This document shows, piece by piece, positions 1 through 10,000 of a stretch of DNA of 64,000 bases (its first letter is position 1; each line of letters opens with the position of its first letter). Below the pieces are notes generated by a model. It did no database searches and was not told the DNA's origin. It saw only the letters and a list, made by a program, of their open reading frames with translations. The translations under genes were made by a program, and so were the position numbers. The stretch spans positions 23,092 through 87,091 of the forward strand of contig SCSG01000030.1 in NCBI GenBank assembly GCA_004322135.1. Reading direction: 5' to 3'. Source of the stretch: Burkholderiaceae bacterium (GTDB taxonomy: Bacteria > Pseudomonadota > Gammaproteobacteria > Burkholderiales > Burkholderiaceae_B).

Positions 1-24
1 CGAATTGAATGGGGACACAACTCA

Positions 25-1200
25 ATGAAAATCACACGATTATTGCAAATGACGGCAATGGCCGGCGTTCTGGCCTTTACGGTGCTGCCGCCCCAGGCCC
101 AGGCCCAGGATCAGGAACCAATCAGGATCGGCCTCATAGCGCCGTTTTCCGGCCCGTTTGCTCTTTATGGCAAACAGATGGAAATCGGGATGCAGGCATA
201 CATGAAGGTGCACGGCGATACGGTTGCCGGCAGAAAGATCGAAATCATCAAACGCGACACAACGGGTCCCTTGCCTGAAGTCTCCAAGCGGCTTGCTCAG
301 GAACTGGTCGTGCGTCATCACGTGGACTTCCTCGCGGGGTTCGCCTTCACCCCTGAAGTGGGGGCTGTCGGTGCCATTGCCGACCAGGCCAAAGTGCCGA
401 TGGTCATCATGAATGCCGCTGGCGGGGGCATTACGCTGAAGTCCAAGTATGCCGTGCGGGCCTCGATGTCGCTGCCACAGATTGCTGCGCCCATGGCGAG
501 CTGGGCTCTTAAAAACAACATAAAGACAGTTGTCACAATGGTTTCCGACTATCAGCCCGGTTTCGATAGCGAAAACGCATTTAAGAAGGTGTTCGTCGAA
601 GGCGGAGGAAAAGTCCTCGAGTCGCTTCACGTTCCCGTAAGCAGCCCTGATTTCGCACCGTATATTCAGCGCATCAAAGACCTTAAACCCGACGCAATGT
701 TTATTTTTGTGCCGGGCGGCGAGCAGGGAATTGCCATCATGAAGAGCTACCGCGAGCGTGGCCTGGAGCAGGCTGGCATCAAGATCGTCGCGGTCGGCAA
801 TATGGTCGATGATCACACGTTGCCAGCGATGGGCGACGTCGCGTTGGGCCTGGTGACTTCATTTCATTATTCCATTGCGCACAAGTCGCCTGAAAACGCC
901 GCGTTCCTGAAAGCGTACTCCGAGGTTGAACCCGATGGTGGTCGACCCGACTACCTGGCCGTAGGTGGCTATGACGGCATGGCCATCATCTATCAGGCGA
1001 CCAAGAAGCTCGACGGGAAGCTGGGTGGCGATCGTGTCATGGACGCAGTCAGGGGTATGGAAATCAAGAGCCCTCGTGGGGTCGTATCCATCGACCCCAA
1101 GACACGCGATATGGTACAGACCATCTATATCCGGCGTGTCGAGAAAGTTGACGGCCAGCTCTACAACGTCGAATTCGACGAATTCGCCAACGTCCATTAA
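25..1200 (+). CDS. ABC transporter periplasmic substrate-binding protein, branched-chain amino acid type
   Basis: This 391-residue protein begins with a Sec signal peptide: basic MKITR, a hydrophobic stretch, then an AQAQA cleavage region near residue 28. The mature part opens with IRIGLIAPFSGPFALYGKQM, the typical start of the LivJ/HAAT (Peripla_BP_6) family. Such proteins bind amino acids, amides or aromatic acids in the periplasm and deliver them to an ABC permease. No permease or ATPase gene is adjacent, so it may be an orphan binding protein, or its partners lie upstream of the window. The Rieske oxygenase and LigI-like genes nearby suggest an aromatic acid ligand; that is inference. It converges with the LysR gene. 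Confidence 0.85.
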   Translation: MKITRLLQMTAMAGVLAFTVLPPQAQAQDQEPIRIGLIAPFSGPFALYGKQMEIGMQAYMKVHGDTVAGRKIEIIKRDTTGPLPEVSKRLAQELVVRHHVDFLAGFAFTPEVGAVGAIADQAKVPMVIMNAAGGGITLKSKYAVRASMSLPQIAAPMASWALKNNIKTVVTMVSDYQPGFDSENAFKKVFVEGGGKVLESLHVPVSSPDFAPYIQRIKDLKPDAMFIFVPGGEQGIAIMKSYRERGLEQAGIKIVAVGNMVDDHTLPAMGDVALGLVTSFHYSIAHKSPENAAFLKAYSEVEPDGGRPDYLAVGGYDGMAIIYQATKKLDGKLGGDRVMDAVRGMEIKSPRGVVSIDPKTRDMVQTIYIRRVEKVDGQLYNVEFDEFANVH

Positions 1201-1248
1201 GCGAGGCGGATTTGCCCTTTGGGTGTTGGCCCGCCCCGGCGCTCTGAA

Positions 1249-2202
1249 TTATTGAGCGCGTTTCATGCGGGTACTGGCCAATGTCCGGGGGCGTGTGGGC
1301 AGCAGGTGTGTTTGTGCCAGCTCGCGCAGCACGTTTTCTACCTGATGCGATAGCGGTGTTGACAGCCTCCGTGAAGAAGAAGCCAGGGCCAGGACGCTTG
1401 CCAGAGTCGGGTTGTTGATGGCCCGCGCGAAAAGGCTGTTGGTTGACCCGTTGCCGCGTATTGCCATAAGTGGCAGCACGGCATACCCGAAGCCTTGCCG
1501 CACCAGATCGAGGATGGACGGGATTCCGTCAATTTCCCATGCGACGTTCATTTTCAACCCCGCGTGCGCCATTTGTGTCTCGACGTACATCCGGACAGCA
1601 TGTGGGCGGCTTGGAATGATCAGTGGGTAATTGGGCAAATTGGCCAGGGACACCTCGGTTTTTCGGGGTCTTGCGCCTGTAGCGGGGGAGTTTGGTCCGA
1701 TCAGATAGAGCTGATCTTCGACTAGCGACGAGATGTCGATTTCGGGGTTTGGAGCCGGATCGTAGATAAGACCCAGATCCAGCCTGCCTGTCGATAACCA
1801 CTCTACGATGTGGGCGGACATCCCTTCGATGATGCGGATATTTGCCTTGGGAAAGCGTTTTTGGAACTCCGTAACCAGCGGTACTGTCAGCACACGCCCG
1901 ACACTGGGTGGAATGCCGACAGAGACGTTGCCGACTGGCTCGCCTTCGGCTTCGGCCAGTTCCAGTTTGGCACGTTCTACTTGTTGAAGGATGCCCAGGC
2001 TATGGGCAAGCAGGCGCCTGCCGGCGTCGGTCACTGCGACGCCCCGGCCGTTACGCACGAGCAGCGTTTGTTTTAGCTCGACTTCAAGCTGACGGACTTC
2101 CCGGCTGAGTGTGGGTTGCGCAATAAGCAATACCGCCGCTGCGCGCGTGAAACTGCCAAGCTCGGCGACGTGCGAAAAATATTTGAGCTGCTTCAAATCC
2201 AT
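1249..2202 (-). CDS. LysR-family transcriptional regulator
   Basis: This 317-residue protein has the standard LysR layout. An N-terminal winged HTH (MDLKQLKYFSHVAELGSFTR, then AQPTLSREVRQLE) is followed by a periplasmic-binding-protein-like effector domain from about residue 90. It is divergent from the Rieske oxygenase gene across a 277-bp gap holding a dyad with a LysR T-N11-A core, so control of that gene is the natural inference. The effector is unknown; an aromatic acid or a ring-cleavage intermediate would fit the neighbours. The start chosen is the first methionine of the conserved HTH. Confidence 0.85.
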   Translation of the reverse strand: MDLKQLKYFSHVAELGSFTRAAAVLLIAQPTLSREVRQLEVELKQTLLVRNGRGVAVTDAGRRLLAHSLGILQQVERAKLELAEAEGEPVGNVSVGIPPSVGRVLTVPLVTEFQKRFPKANIRIIEGMSAHIVEWLSTGRLDLGLIYDPAPNPEIDISSLVEDQLYLIGPNSPATGARPRKTEVSLANLPNYPLIIPSRPHAVRMYVETQMAHAGLKMNVAWEIDGIPSILDLVRQGFGYAVLPLMAIRGNGSTNSLFARAINNPTLASVLALASSSRRLSTPLSHQVENVLRELAQTHLLPTRPRTLASTRMKRAQ

Positions 2203-2307
2203 AAGTGTATCGATTGGCGCGTCGTACTTAAACGCCGCGCGTGCCGATCTCCGATTTATGCATATCTGCTAGTTGGCCTTTAGCCTTGAACATGTGAGTT
2301 TGAAGAT

Positions 2308-2324
2308 ACATAATCCATTTATGT
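2308..2324. promoter_or_regulatory. Candidate LysR operator between the LysR gene and the Rieske oxygenase
   Basis: A perfect inverted repeat ACATAA-TCCAT-TTATGT lies in the divergent intergenic region. It has the size and AT-rich T-N11-A core typical of LysR sites. Binding is inferred from position and form only. Confidence 0.4.
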
Positions 2325-2479
2325 GTACAGTAGCGCATACGTGTGCTCATGTCGATTTGGCGTGGGCGCGTTGGTCCGCATTCGGGCCTTTGGCCTGCGC
2401 CGCACGGTGTGCGGCATGTGTCGGTAGTCAGCGTATCGTGTGTGCAGGTTGTAGTGTGGTTCTATAAAGGAGAGCAGGG

Positions 2480-3505
2480 ATGGCGGTTTATGTGAAGAAC
2501 GCATGGTATGTTGCGGCGTGGTCCAGCGAGGTTGGCCGTGATTTGTTCAAACGTCGTATTATGGACGAGCCCATCGTTTTTTTTCGCAAGAATGATGGTA
2601 CCCCTGTAGCGCTCACTGATCGCTGTCCACACAAGTTGCTGCCGCTTTCCATGGGGCATCTGGTTGGTGACAACGTTCAATGCGGCTATCACGGCCTCGA
2701 GTTTGATTGCTCGGGCGCGTGCACACACGTGCCTGGCCAAGAGAAAATCCCCGCTACGGCCAAAGTGCACAGCTACCCGCTGGTTGAGCGTTATGACGCT
2801 ATCTGGATATGGATGGGCGATCCGGCCAAGGCCGATCCCGATCAGATTCACAAGGTTCTTAAATTCGGTGAGCCCGGCTGGGCAGTCGTCGGCGGCGGCT
2901 ATCAGAATCATAAAGGCAACTACCTGAATATCGCCGAGAACCTGACCGATCCCGCCCACACAACCTACGTGCATTTGCGCACTATTGGCAACCCCGCCAC
3001 CAGTGAAGTCCCGGTCAAGGTCGACCAGGGGCCTGGCTATGTGGTGGCTTCGCGGTGGTCCAACAATGTTCCGCCGCCTCCCATCGATAAAAAGAACGGC
3101 AATTTTGCCGGTAACGTTGACCGTTGCCAGTATTACAACTTCTTTGCGCCCTGTGTGTCGCGTGTGGATGTCGTTACGATGGACGCCGGACAAGAGCACA
3201 CCGAGGAGCTCATGAACAAGGGCTTGCGTGTGTACAGTTACAAGTTCCTGACTCCAGAAACTGAAACTGCCACACACTTCTTCTGGATGCAGATACGTAA
3301 TTTCCGCGTCGATGACGTCAAGTTGCAGGAAGACTTGTTCGCTGGCCTGAACCAGACCTATGCTGAAGACAACGTCATTGTCACGGCCGTACAGCGTGAA
3401 CAGGACGCCACGGGGGTACTCCAGCAAACCTGGTTGGCCATCGATGCCGCACCGTCTCGCGTCAGAAAAATGATTGTAGACATGGCCACGGCTGAACAGG
3501 CCTGA
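2480..3505 (+). CDS. Rieske non-heme iron oxygenase, VanA-like aromatic O-demethylase/ring hydroxylase
   Basis: The 341-residue protein has a Rieske [2Fe-2S] motif with C49-x-H51 (RCPHK) and C68-x2-H71 (QCGYHGLEF). A mononuclear iron site follows with DPAHTTYVH (H160, H165). This arrangement and length match the VanA/phthalate-dioxygenase-like class, which oxidises methoxylated or carboxylated aromatics with electrons from a separate reductase. No reductase (VanB-like) gene is next to it. A GGAG ribosome site precedes the ATG. The downstream LigI-like lactonase suggests a route through lignin-type aromatic acids. The exact substrate cannot be read from sequence. Confidence 0.85.
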   Translation: MAVYVKNAWYVAAWSSEVGRDLFKRRIMDEPIVFFRKNDGTPVALTDRCPHKLLPLSMGHLVGDNVQCGYHGLEFDCSGACTHVPGQEKIPATAKVHSYPLVERYDAIWIWMGDPAKADPDQIHKVLKFGEPGWAVVGGGYQNHKGNYLNIAENLTDPAHTTYVHLRTIGNPATSEVPVKVDQGPGYVVASRWSNNVPPPPIDKKNGNFAGNVDRCQYYNFFAPCVSRVDVVTMDAGQEHTEELMNKGLRVYSYKFLTPETETATHFFWMQIRNFRVDDVKLQEDLFAGLNQTYAEDNVIVTAVQREQDATGVLQQTWLAIDAAPSRVRKMIVDMATAEQA

Positions 3506-3647
3506 CACAGCGGGCCGCTGGTTTGGCCTCGTTCCTTTGCTTCCCGTGCAGTTCGGGCTGAGTCATCGGCCCGCGAGACAGGCGGCACAGGGCGGGGCCT
3601 TTACTATTATTGCCACAACACGTTTTAAATATTGGGTATAGATAACC

Positions 3648-4535
3648 ATGAAATCATGCTTGCCTCCTGATCCAAATCCGGTGAAGCCTTCGCATATGCC
3701 ACCATCCGGCGCGTGCGATTCGCATTGCCATGTATTTGGCCCCGCCACGAAATTCCCGTATGCCCCCAACCGCAGTTACACGCCGCCCGATGCCCCCTTC
3801 GAAAGGTTGGTGCAGCTACACGATTTTCTGGGGTTGTCGCGTGGGGTTATTGTTCAGGCCAGTTGTCATGGCACCGACAACACGGCCATGATAGACGCCC
3901 TGGAGCGAGGCAAGGGGCGTTACCGCGGCGTGGCCATTGTTGACGGATCCGTTACCGATAAACAGTTGGCCGACATGAACGACAAGGGTGTGCGTGGTGT
4001 GCGTTTCAATTTTGTCGCCCATTTGGGCGGCGCGCCCGACCTCGACGTATTTCACCGTGTCCTCGACCGCATTGCAGAACTGGGCTGGCATGTCGTCCTG
4101 CATCTGGATGCCCAGGAGATCCTCACTTATACCGACCTGATAAATCACATTCGTGTGCCGTTCATCATCGACCACATGGGGCGTGTGCGTGCGGAAGGGG
4201 GGCTGAAACAACAGCCCTTCCTGCAATTGCTCGAACTCATGCATAATCCGCTGGCTTGGGTGAAGGTGTGCGGTTCCGAGCGTGTGTCAGTGGGGCGTCG
4301 GCCGTTCGATGACGCCATACCGTTTGCGCAGGCGCTGATCAAGGTTGCGCCCGACCGTGTCTTGTGGGGGACAGACTGGCCTCATCCAAACATCTCCAAA
4401 GACATGCCCAACGATGGCGGGCTTGTTGATTTGATGTTCCGTTTTTGTGACGACGCGGACCTTCGCAGACGCCTTCTCGTGGATAACCCCGCACGCCTCT
4501 ATGACTTTCCCCAGGAGCACAAGCAAGCGGCGTAG
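3648..4535 (+). CDS. Amidohydrolase, 2-pyrone-4,6-dicarboxylate lactonase (LigI)-like
   Basis: This 295-residue TIM-barrel amidohydrolase has DSHCHVFGP near residue 24, a central VVLHLDA strand, a FIIDHMGR segment and a C-terminal WGTDWPHPN motif supplying the late aspartate. These are hallmarks of the metal-independent LigI-like branch that hydrolyses 2-pyrone-4,6-dicarboxylate or related lactones in protocatechuate/gallate 4,5-cleavage pathways. It sits 142 bp downstream of the Rieske oxygenase on the same strand and probably acts in the same pathway. Related proteins act on other lactones, so the substrate is tentative. Confidence 0.75.
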   Translation: MKSCLPPDPNPVKPSHMPPSGACDSHCHVFGPATKFPYAPNRSYTPPDAPFERLVQLHDFLGLSRGVIVQASCHGTDNTAMIDALERGKGRYRGVAIVDGSVTDKQLADMNDKGVRGVRFNFVAHLGGAPDLDVFHRVLDRIAELGWHVVLHLDAQEILTYTDLINHIRVPFIIDHMGRVRAEGGLKQQPFLQLLELMHNPLAWVKVCGSERVSVGRRPFDDAIPFAQALIKVAPDRVLWGTDWPHPNISKDMPNDGGLVDLMFRFCDDADLRRRLLVDNPARLYDFPQEHKQAA

Positions 4536-4565
4536 TGTGCTGTCGTGACTCGTTGGTTTCACGCG

Positions 4566-4596
4566 GCCCGTACCGCCCCTGCAAGGCGGTGCGGGC
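4566..4596. terminator. GC-rich hairpin between convergent genes
   Basis: GCCCGTACCGCC and GGCGGTGCGGGC form a 12-bp stem (one G-U pair) with a 7-nt loop between the ends of two convergent genes. No T-run follows, so a bidirectional terminator role is only plausible. Confidence 0.4.
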
Positions 4597-4612
4597 TGTG
4601 TAATAGGCGGGT

Positions 4613-5092
4613 TTAAAGCCCTAGCTCGGACAGCCCTGGGTGGTTGTCGGGCCGGCGCCCTTGGGGCCAATGAAATTTGCGCTCAGACTCTTTGATGGGG
4701 ACGTCATTGATGCTGGAATGGCGCACGGCCATCAGGCCGTCCGCGTCGAATTCCCAGTTTTCGTTGCCATACGAGCGGAACCAATTACCCGAGTCGTCAT
4801 GCCATTCGTAGGCATAGCGCACCGCAATACGGTTGTCGCCATAGGCCCATAGCTCTTTGATCAGGCGGTAGTCCAGTTCTTTCGCCCATTTACGGGCAAG
4901 GAACGCGCGCGCCTCATCGCGGTTATGAACAAATTCGGCACGATTGCGCCAGCGGGTGTTCTCACTGTAGGCCATTGCCACCTTATCCGGGTCGTGACTG
5001 TTCCATCCGTCTTCGCCCATGCGGACTTTCAGCGTGGCGGTTTCCAGAGTGAACGGAGGAACAGGAGGAAGGATTTTTTGGTTGGATGACAT
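4613..5092 (-). CDS. NTF2-like superfamily protein (DUF1348)
   Basis: This 159-residue protein has the signature of the DUF1348 branch of the NTF2-like alpha+beta cone fold: [22 protein letters not shown] near the N-terminus, a central [20 protein letters not shown] helix and [20 protein letters not shown] in the sheet. Family members are small soluble proteins with mostly unknown roles; some have a fold related to polyketide cyclases and ketosteroid isomerases. It is convergent with the amidohydrolase. Membership of the catabolic cluster is inferred from position only. Confidence 0.75.
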   Translation of the reverse strand: MSSNQKILPPVPPFTLETATLKVRMGEDGWNSHDPDKVAMAYSENTRWRNRAEFVHNRDEARAFLARKWAKELDYRLIKELWAYGDNRIAVRYAYEWHDDSGNWFRSYGNENWEFDADGLMAVRHSSINDVPIKESERKFHWPQGRRPDNHPGLSELGL

Positions 5093-5632
5093 CGTTACTT
5101 GCCTTGTTTAGTGTGAGTGTGGTTAGCACCGAAGTGCATTTGATGAGGGTATGAGATTCGTATGGTTGCTGGCAGTGTTTGCGTCGGGTTCATGCCTGGG
5201 CGTGCGCTGGCACCGCGTCATAAGGATGCCGCGAATGCTGGCGTTGGTCTTGCAATGGAGCAGAATTGGTCCGTCTCGGGACGCGATCAAATGTGCGGCG
5301 CTGTGCAGGCCTTCGTTCGAGCGTGTGGCCGCCGTCTGAAGGCCGACACCCTTGGCAACTGGCGCGGTATGGCGCATTGCACGCGCTGGAGCACTATGCC
5401 TGAAAGTGGTCGCTGCTGCCTGCCATCATGTAAGTACATATCCTGGCAAAATCATACGCCCCACACAGGGCATCGTAAAGCGGCGGTGGCGTGGCTATGT
5501 GCTGCAGCTTTCTGGAGCTTCGAGGGTTGTGCTGTGTGCAACGTGAACTTGACTGCTCGAATGTCACGAGTGCAGATTACCGTGGCTCAATACCACGTCG
5601 GCGCCGCCAACTCACGTGCCTGTGGGCTTAGG
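5093..5632. other. Intergenic stretch, no convincing gene
   Basis: A 540-bp gap. Open frames here (for example on the plus strand from about 5162) are rich in Cys and Trp, have no recognisable domain and look accidental. I see no RNA gene or clear terminator. It may hold decayed sequence. Confidence 0.4.
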
Positions 5633-6685
5633 CTAAACCTTCAGCGATAAGCCGTGCCCCGCACAATTTCGTGCTTGAAGGGTTCCGTCCCTGTCACGCT
5701 CAGGCCATCCTTCGAAAGCGTCTTCGAGAATCGGAAATTCTTCTAGTAGAAGCTGCCCTTCAAAGGTGCCCGAAAGTTGTACGAACAATCCAGGCAGGAA
5801 GTGGGGGGCAACCGTCACGCCTTTTGAGGCAGCCATGCGGGCGACTTCGAGGCAGGGCGTCAGACCGCCTGCCATCGCAAGATCGGGCTGGATGACGCCG
5901 ACGATGCCATCATCCAGACAGACCGCAAAGCGATCAAGGCCCTGAAGATGCTCCCCCGTGGCAATAGCCGCTCCAGTCTTTCTTGAGACAAGCTGGCGAT
6001 AGCCCAGGACGTCGGCAAAGGGCAGCGGTTCTTCAATAAAACTTAGTTCATATTCAGTAGCCTGGGCGAGTAGTCTTGATGCCGTCTCAAGATTACCTTT
6101 TTCGTTGGCATCGGCCATCAGTTGGGCATCCGTCCCGATGGCGTTGCGCACTGCACGCAAGATCGCCTCGTCACCACTATCGGCATTTACTCGTGGCTTC
6201 ACGCCGGCGTAGCCCGATTCAATATATTTGACTGCTAGTTCGGCGCTGGTTTGCGGATTGTCTTTGGGCGCGAAACCGCCGCTGGCATAAAGGGGTACAG
6301 GCAAAATGTCGCCACCCATCGTGCGCGTCAGCGGCTCATTGTTGCGCCGTGCGGTCAGATCCCACAGCGCAACATCAAGCGCGGCAAGCGCCAGCATGTT
6401 CGGGCCGTCACCGGTCCTGTTGAAGCTTCTTTTTATCTCGGCCCAATGGTCAGGTGGTGTTCGTAATACGGACTCGTTCAGGAACCGGGAAATTTGCGCC
6501 TGGGCGAGTTGTGCGACCACAGCACCCCCTCCACCGATCACGTAAGAGAACCCAAGGCCCTGTGCTCCATCGGTATCGCGCAGGGTTGCCACAATAATAT
6601 CGATACCGGTCACACCAGAACCTCCAATGGGCTTGGCGAATTTTTTTTCGATGAGCTGGATTTTTGTTGATGTGATTTTCGTCAT
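5633..6685 (-). CDS. Enolase-superfamily enzyme (mandelate racemase/muconate lactonizing type)
   Basis: The 350-residue protein has the MR_MLE layout: an N-terminal capping domain and a barrel with GVKPRV on strand 2, LMADANEKG as first metal ligand, FIEEPL as second, ATGEHLQG as third, and a late VAPHF histidine of the mandelate-racemase kind. Such enzymes abstract the proton alpha to a carboxylate (racemases, sugar acid dehydratases, cycloisomerases). The start is placed at MTKITSTK, where homology begins; an in-frame upstream ATG would add 13 residues. Residues at the second-strand KxK site read K-P-R, so the substrate is uncertain. Confidence 0.8.
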   Translation of the reverse strand: MTKITSTKIQLIEKKFAKPIGGSGVTGIDIIVATLRDTDGAQGLGFSYVIGGGGAVVAQLAQAQISRFLNESVLRTPPDHWAEIKRSFNRTGDGPNMLALAALDVALWDLTARRNNEPLTRTMGGDILPVPLYASGGFAPKDNPQTSAELAVKYIESGYAGVKPRVNADSGDEAILRAVRNAIGTDAQLMADANEKGNLETASRLLAQATEYELSFIEEPLPFADVLGYRQLVSRKTGAAIATGEHLQGLDRFAVCLDDGIVGVIQPDLAMAGGLTPCLEVARMAASKGVTVAPHFLPGLFVQLSGTFEGQLLLEEFPILEDAFEGWPERDRDGTLQARNCAGHGLSLKV

Positions 6686-6786
6686 CGTGCGTCGGCCTAG
6701 CTTCTGTGAACAGGCTGCAGCCATGCGGCAGAGTCGGGTAGCTGCGGGGGAAGGCCCAAGAAATCAGCGTAACTATTTGAGTCTAC

Positions 6787-6865
<79 letters not shown>

Positions 6866-7000
6866 ACGAAGTCAAAAATTATCGCATACTCGCGGATTCC
6901 TTGCCTAGCCGGCTTCATTTTATTGTTTGGTTTGCCTGTTCCGCCCCTTATGTAGGTAAACTGCACGGCAAATGGCCCGCAAACTTGGGAGGGGATTACC

Positions 7001-10000
7001 ATGGTGCGCCGTGCTTTGCTGCTGCTGATAGTTTTTTTGTCGCCCACCGTTTCGGGGGCGGCGCAAATCGCGCAGTTCTCGCCGCAAGGCCGCGTCGCCG
7101 TGGTTGAAAGTGTGAAGGCAGTGTTCGACGTTCCGGTCATTCCGGCGGGTGACGATCAGGCGGCGGCGCCGATGCTCGTCCATTGCGATGATCCGGATGT
7201 TCGGGGGCAGGGGCGCTGGGTTGACGCGCGGCACTGGACGTATGTGTTTACCGAGAGGCCCGGGCCGGGAGTGCAATGCCGGGCGAGCGTTGATTCGGCA
7301 TTTCGGACGCTGTCCGGTGAGCCGCTGCGCGGTACGGCGCAATTCGCTTTCTCCACAGGTGGCCCGCATGTTGTATTCACCCGCCCATACGGCCCGGAAG
7401 TCGATGAAGCTCAGATATTCGTATTGCGGTTTAACGGCAAGGTAGATCCTGCCTCAGTGGCGTCACATGTAACGTGTCAGGCGGAAGGGCTGGGTGAGGA
7501 AATCCCGGTGCGCCTCATCGATGCTGCGGCTCAACGCACTTCGATTCTGGATGCTACAAACATTCCCGATGCACAACGCAATGCCAGTGTTCAACTCGTG
7601 CAATGCAAGCGCCGTTTACCCGCTGATGCGAAGTTGCAGTTGGTGGTGGGGGCGGGGGTTGCCACACCTTCGGGGGTGGCCACAGACAAGGCGCAGATAT
7701 TTGAATACACGGTGCGACAACCTTTTGCCGCTTCGTTCAGTTGCCTGCGCGAGAATGCCAATGCGCCGTGCACTCCCGTGTCACCGATCACGCTGGAATT
7801 CAGTGCTCCTGTGCCCAGCGAACTAGCTGCGAAGATACGACTGAAGACGCCGTCTGTCGATCTGTCGCCGACGATGGACAAGAATTCGACCTACCGTGGC
7901 ACGGTAGATCGTGTGCGGTTCCCGGGGCCATTTCCGGCGCAGGCCACTATGTTGCTTGAATTGCCGCAAGGCATGAAGGATGACGCGGGGCGCGCGCTGA
8001 GCAATGCAGACCAGTTTCCTCTTTCTGTCCCCACTGCACCGTTTCCGCCGCTGGTGAAATTCGCCGCCGCGCCTTTCGGAGTTATTGAACGGTTTGCCTA
8101 TTCGCCTGCGGCCATGGGGGGCGATGGCGATACGCCGAGCGTTCCGTTGTCGGTGCGCAATGTAGAGGCCAGCCTGCGTGCCAAAGAGTTTGCTGTATCG
8201 GCGGGTACAGTTCGCGACCATGTCACACAGGATGACGTTGAGGTACTTCATTGGTACGCGCGGCTGATGCGGCTGGAGCAAGGTTCATGGACTGATGCTC
8301 AGCTGCAACGCATCATGCGTGACCAGGCGCCTCGTTCGGATAAGGGCGCACCGGTTGACGAACGTGGCTTTTCTGCGCTGGCATCGCAGAAGAATGTGCG
8401 CGAGCTGACACTCCCGGCGTTGGACAAGGTGGACCCGCGGCCTCTGGAGGTGATTGGCGTGCCTGTTGAAGAGCCTGGCTACCATGTGCTCGAAATCGAG
8501 TCGGCGCGGCTGGGCGCTTCGCTGCTGGAATCCCGCAAGCCCATGTATGTGCGCAGCTCCGCGCTGGTTACCAATCTGGGGGTGCACCTGAAGCGGGGTC
8601 GTGATGACGCGCTGGTCTGGGTTACGACGCTGGATGGCGGCAGGGTGGTTCCCAATGCTTCGGTGAACGTGCTGGATTGCGACGGCAACACGCTTGCCAC
8701 AGGCAAGACTGACGCGCAGGGCCTTTGGCATCATATGAAAGCGCTGAACGCGCCCGAGCACTGTGACAGCACCGGCCTGAGTGGTGTCTACGTTTCGGCA
8801 CGGATTCCTGCTTCTCATCCACTGGCGCATGGCAAGGCGGATTTCTCGTTTGTCCTGTCCGGCTGGGACCGCGGCATTGAGTCGTGGCGGTTCAATGTGC
8901 CAACCGACACCGAACCCACGCCCTCGCTGATAAGCCATACGGTGTTTGATCGCACATTGCTGCGTGCCGGCGAAACGGTCTCCATGAAGCACTATATACG
9001 CTCGCAGACGCGTGATGGCCTGGCCTTGCCCGACGATGCCGGCCTTCCCCGCACTCTGGTGATTGAACATCAGGGTTCAGGTGAACGCGTCGAACAACCG
9101 CTGACCTGGCGCAAGACGGCCTCGGGCGGACTTGACGCCGTCAGCCAGTTCAAGGTTCCCAAGACTGCCAAGCTTGGCGTCTATACCGTGACGCTCAAGG
9201 GCAAGAAAGGCTATACGCCGCCAGATGGTCAATTTCAGATTGAACAGTTCAAGCTGCCAGTGCTGAGCGGTTCGCTGAAGATCAGCGCGGCACAGGATTC
9301 GGCCTGGCTCGTGGCGCCCGAATCACTGAATGCCGATGTGCAGATTTCGTATGTATCGGGCGGGTCCGCAGCACGCCTGCCGATAAGCCTTTCTGGCGTA
9401 GCGCGTGACAAGTGGGTAAGCTTTGATGGTTACGATGATTACTCGTTCAATGCGCCTGATCCTGAAGATGGCGACAGCGACATTTCCGAACAACGTGACG
9501 TTGGTACACGGTCGGTGTTTCTGGACAAGATGCCCGCTACATTGGACGCGCAGGGTGGTGCCCGCGTGGCGGTCAACTCTTTGCCCGCGACGAATGAGCG
9601 CGCTCGCGAGCTTCTGTTCGAAGCCACGTTTGCCGATCCGAACGGTGAAATCCAGACGCTGAGCCAGACGGCCACGGTGTGGCCTTCCAGCGTTGTCGCG
9701 GGAATACGCTCCGGCAGTTGGGTAGAGCAGGGGCAGGACGTTGTGGTGACGGGCCTTTCACTGTCGCCGTCCGGCAAGCCGCAGGCCGGTGTGCAGATGT
9801 CTGTGCGCGCCATAAGCCGCACAACGTATTCCACACGCAAGCGCCTGGTGGGTGGCTTTTATTCTTACGACAGTCATACCGAGATGCACGACCTTGGTGT
9901 CGTGTGTCACGGTACGACCGATGCGCAAGGGATGTTGCCGTGCCACGCCAACGTAAAACAGTCGGGCAGCATCGAACTGGTGGCAACGGCCCGTGACGCG

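Noticed and set aside
2462..3508. 348-residue minus-strand frame across the Rieske gene
   Set aside because: It is the shadow of the Rieske oxygenase, which has clear iron-sulfur and mononuclear iron motifs.
5162..5650. 162-residue open frame in an intergenic gap
   Set aside because: Composition (many Cys, Trp and Arg) is unlike a real protein, no domain is visible, and the 3' end runs into the enolase-superfamily gene.
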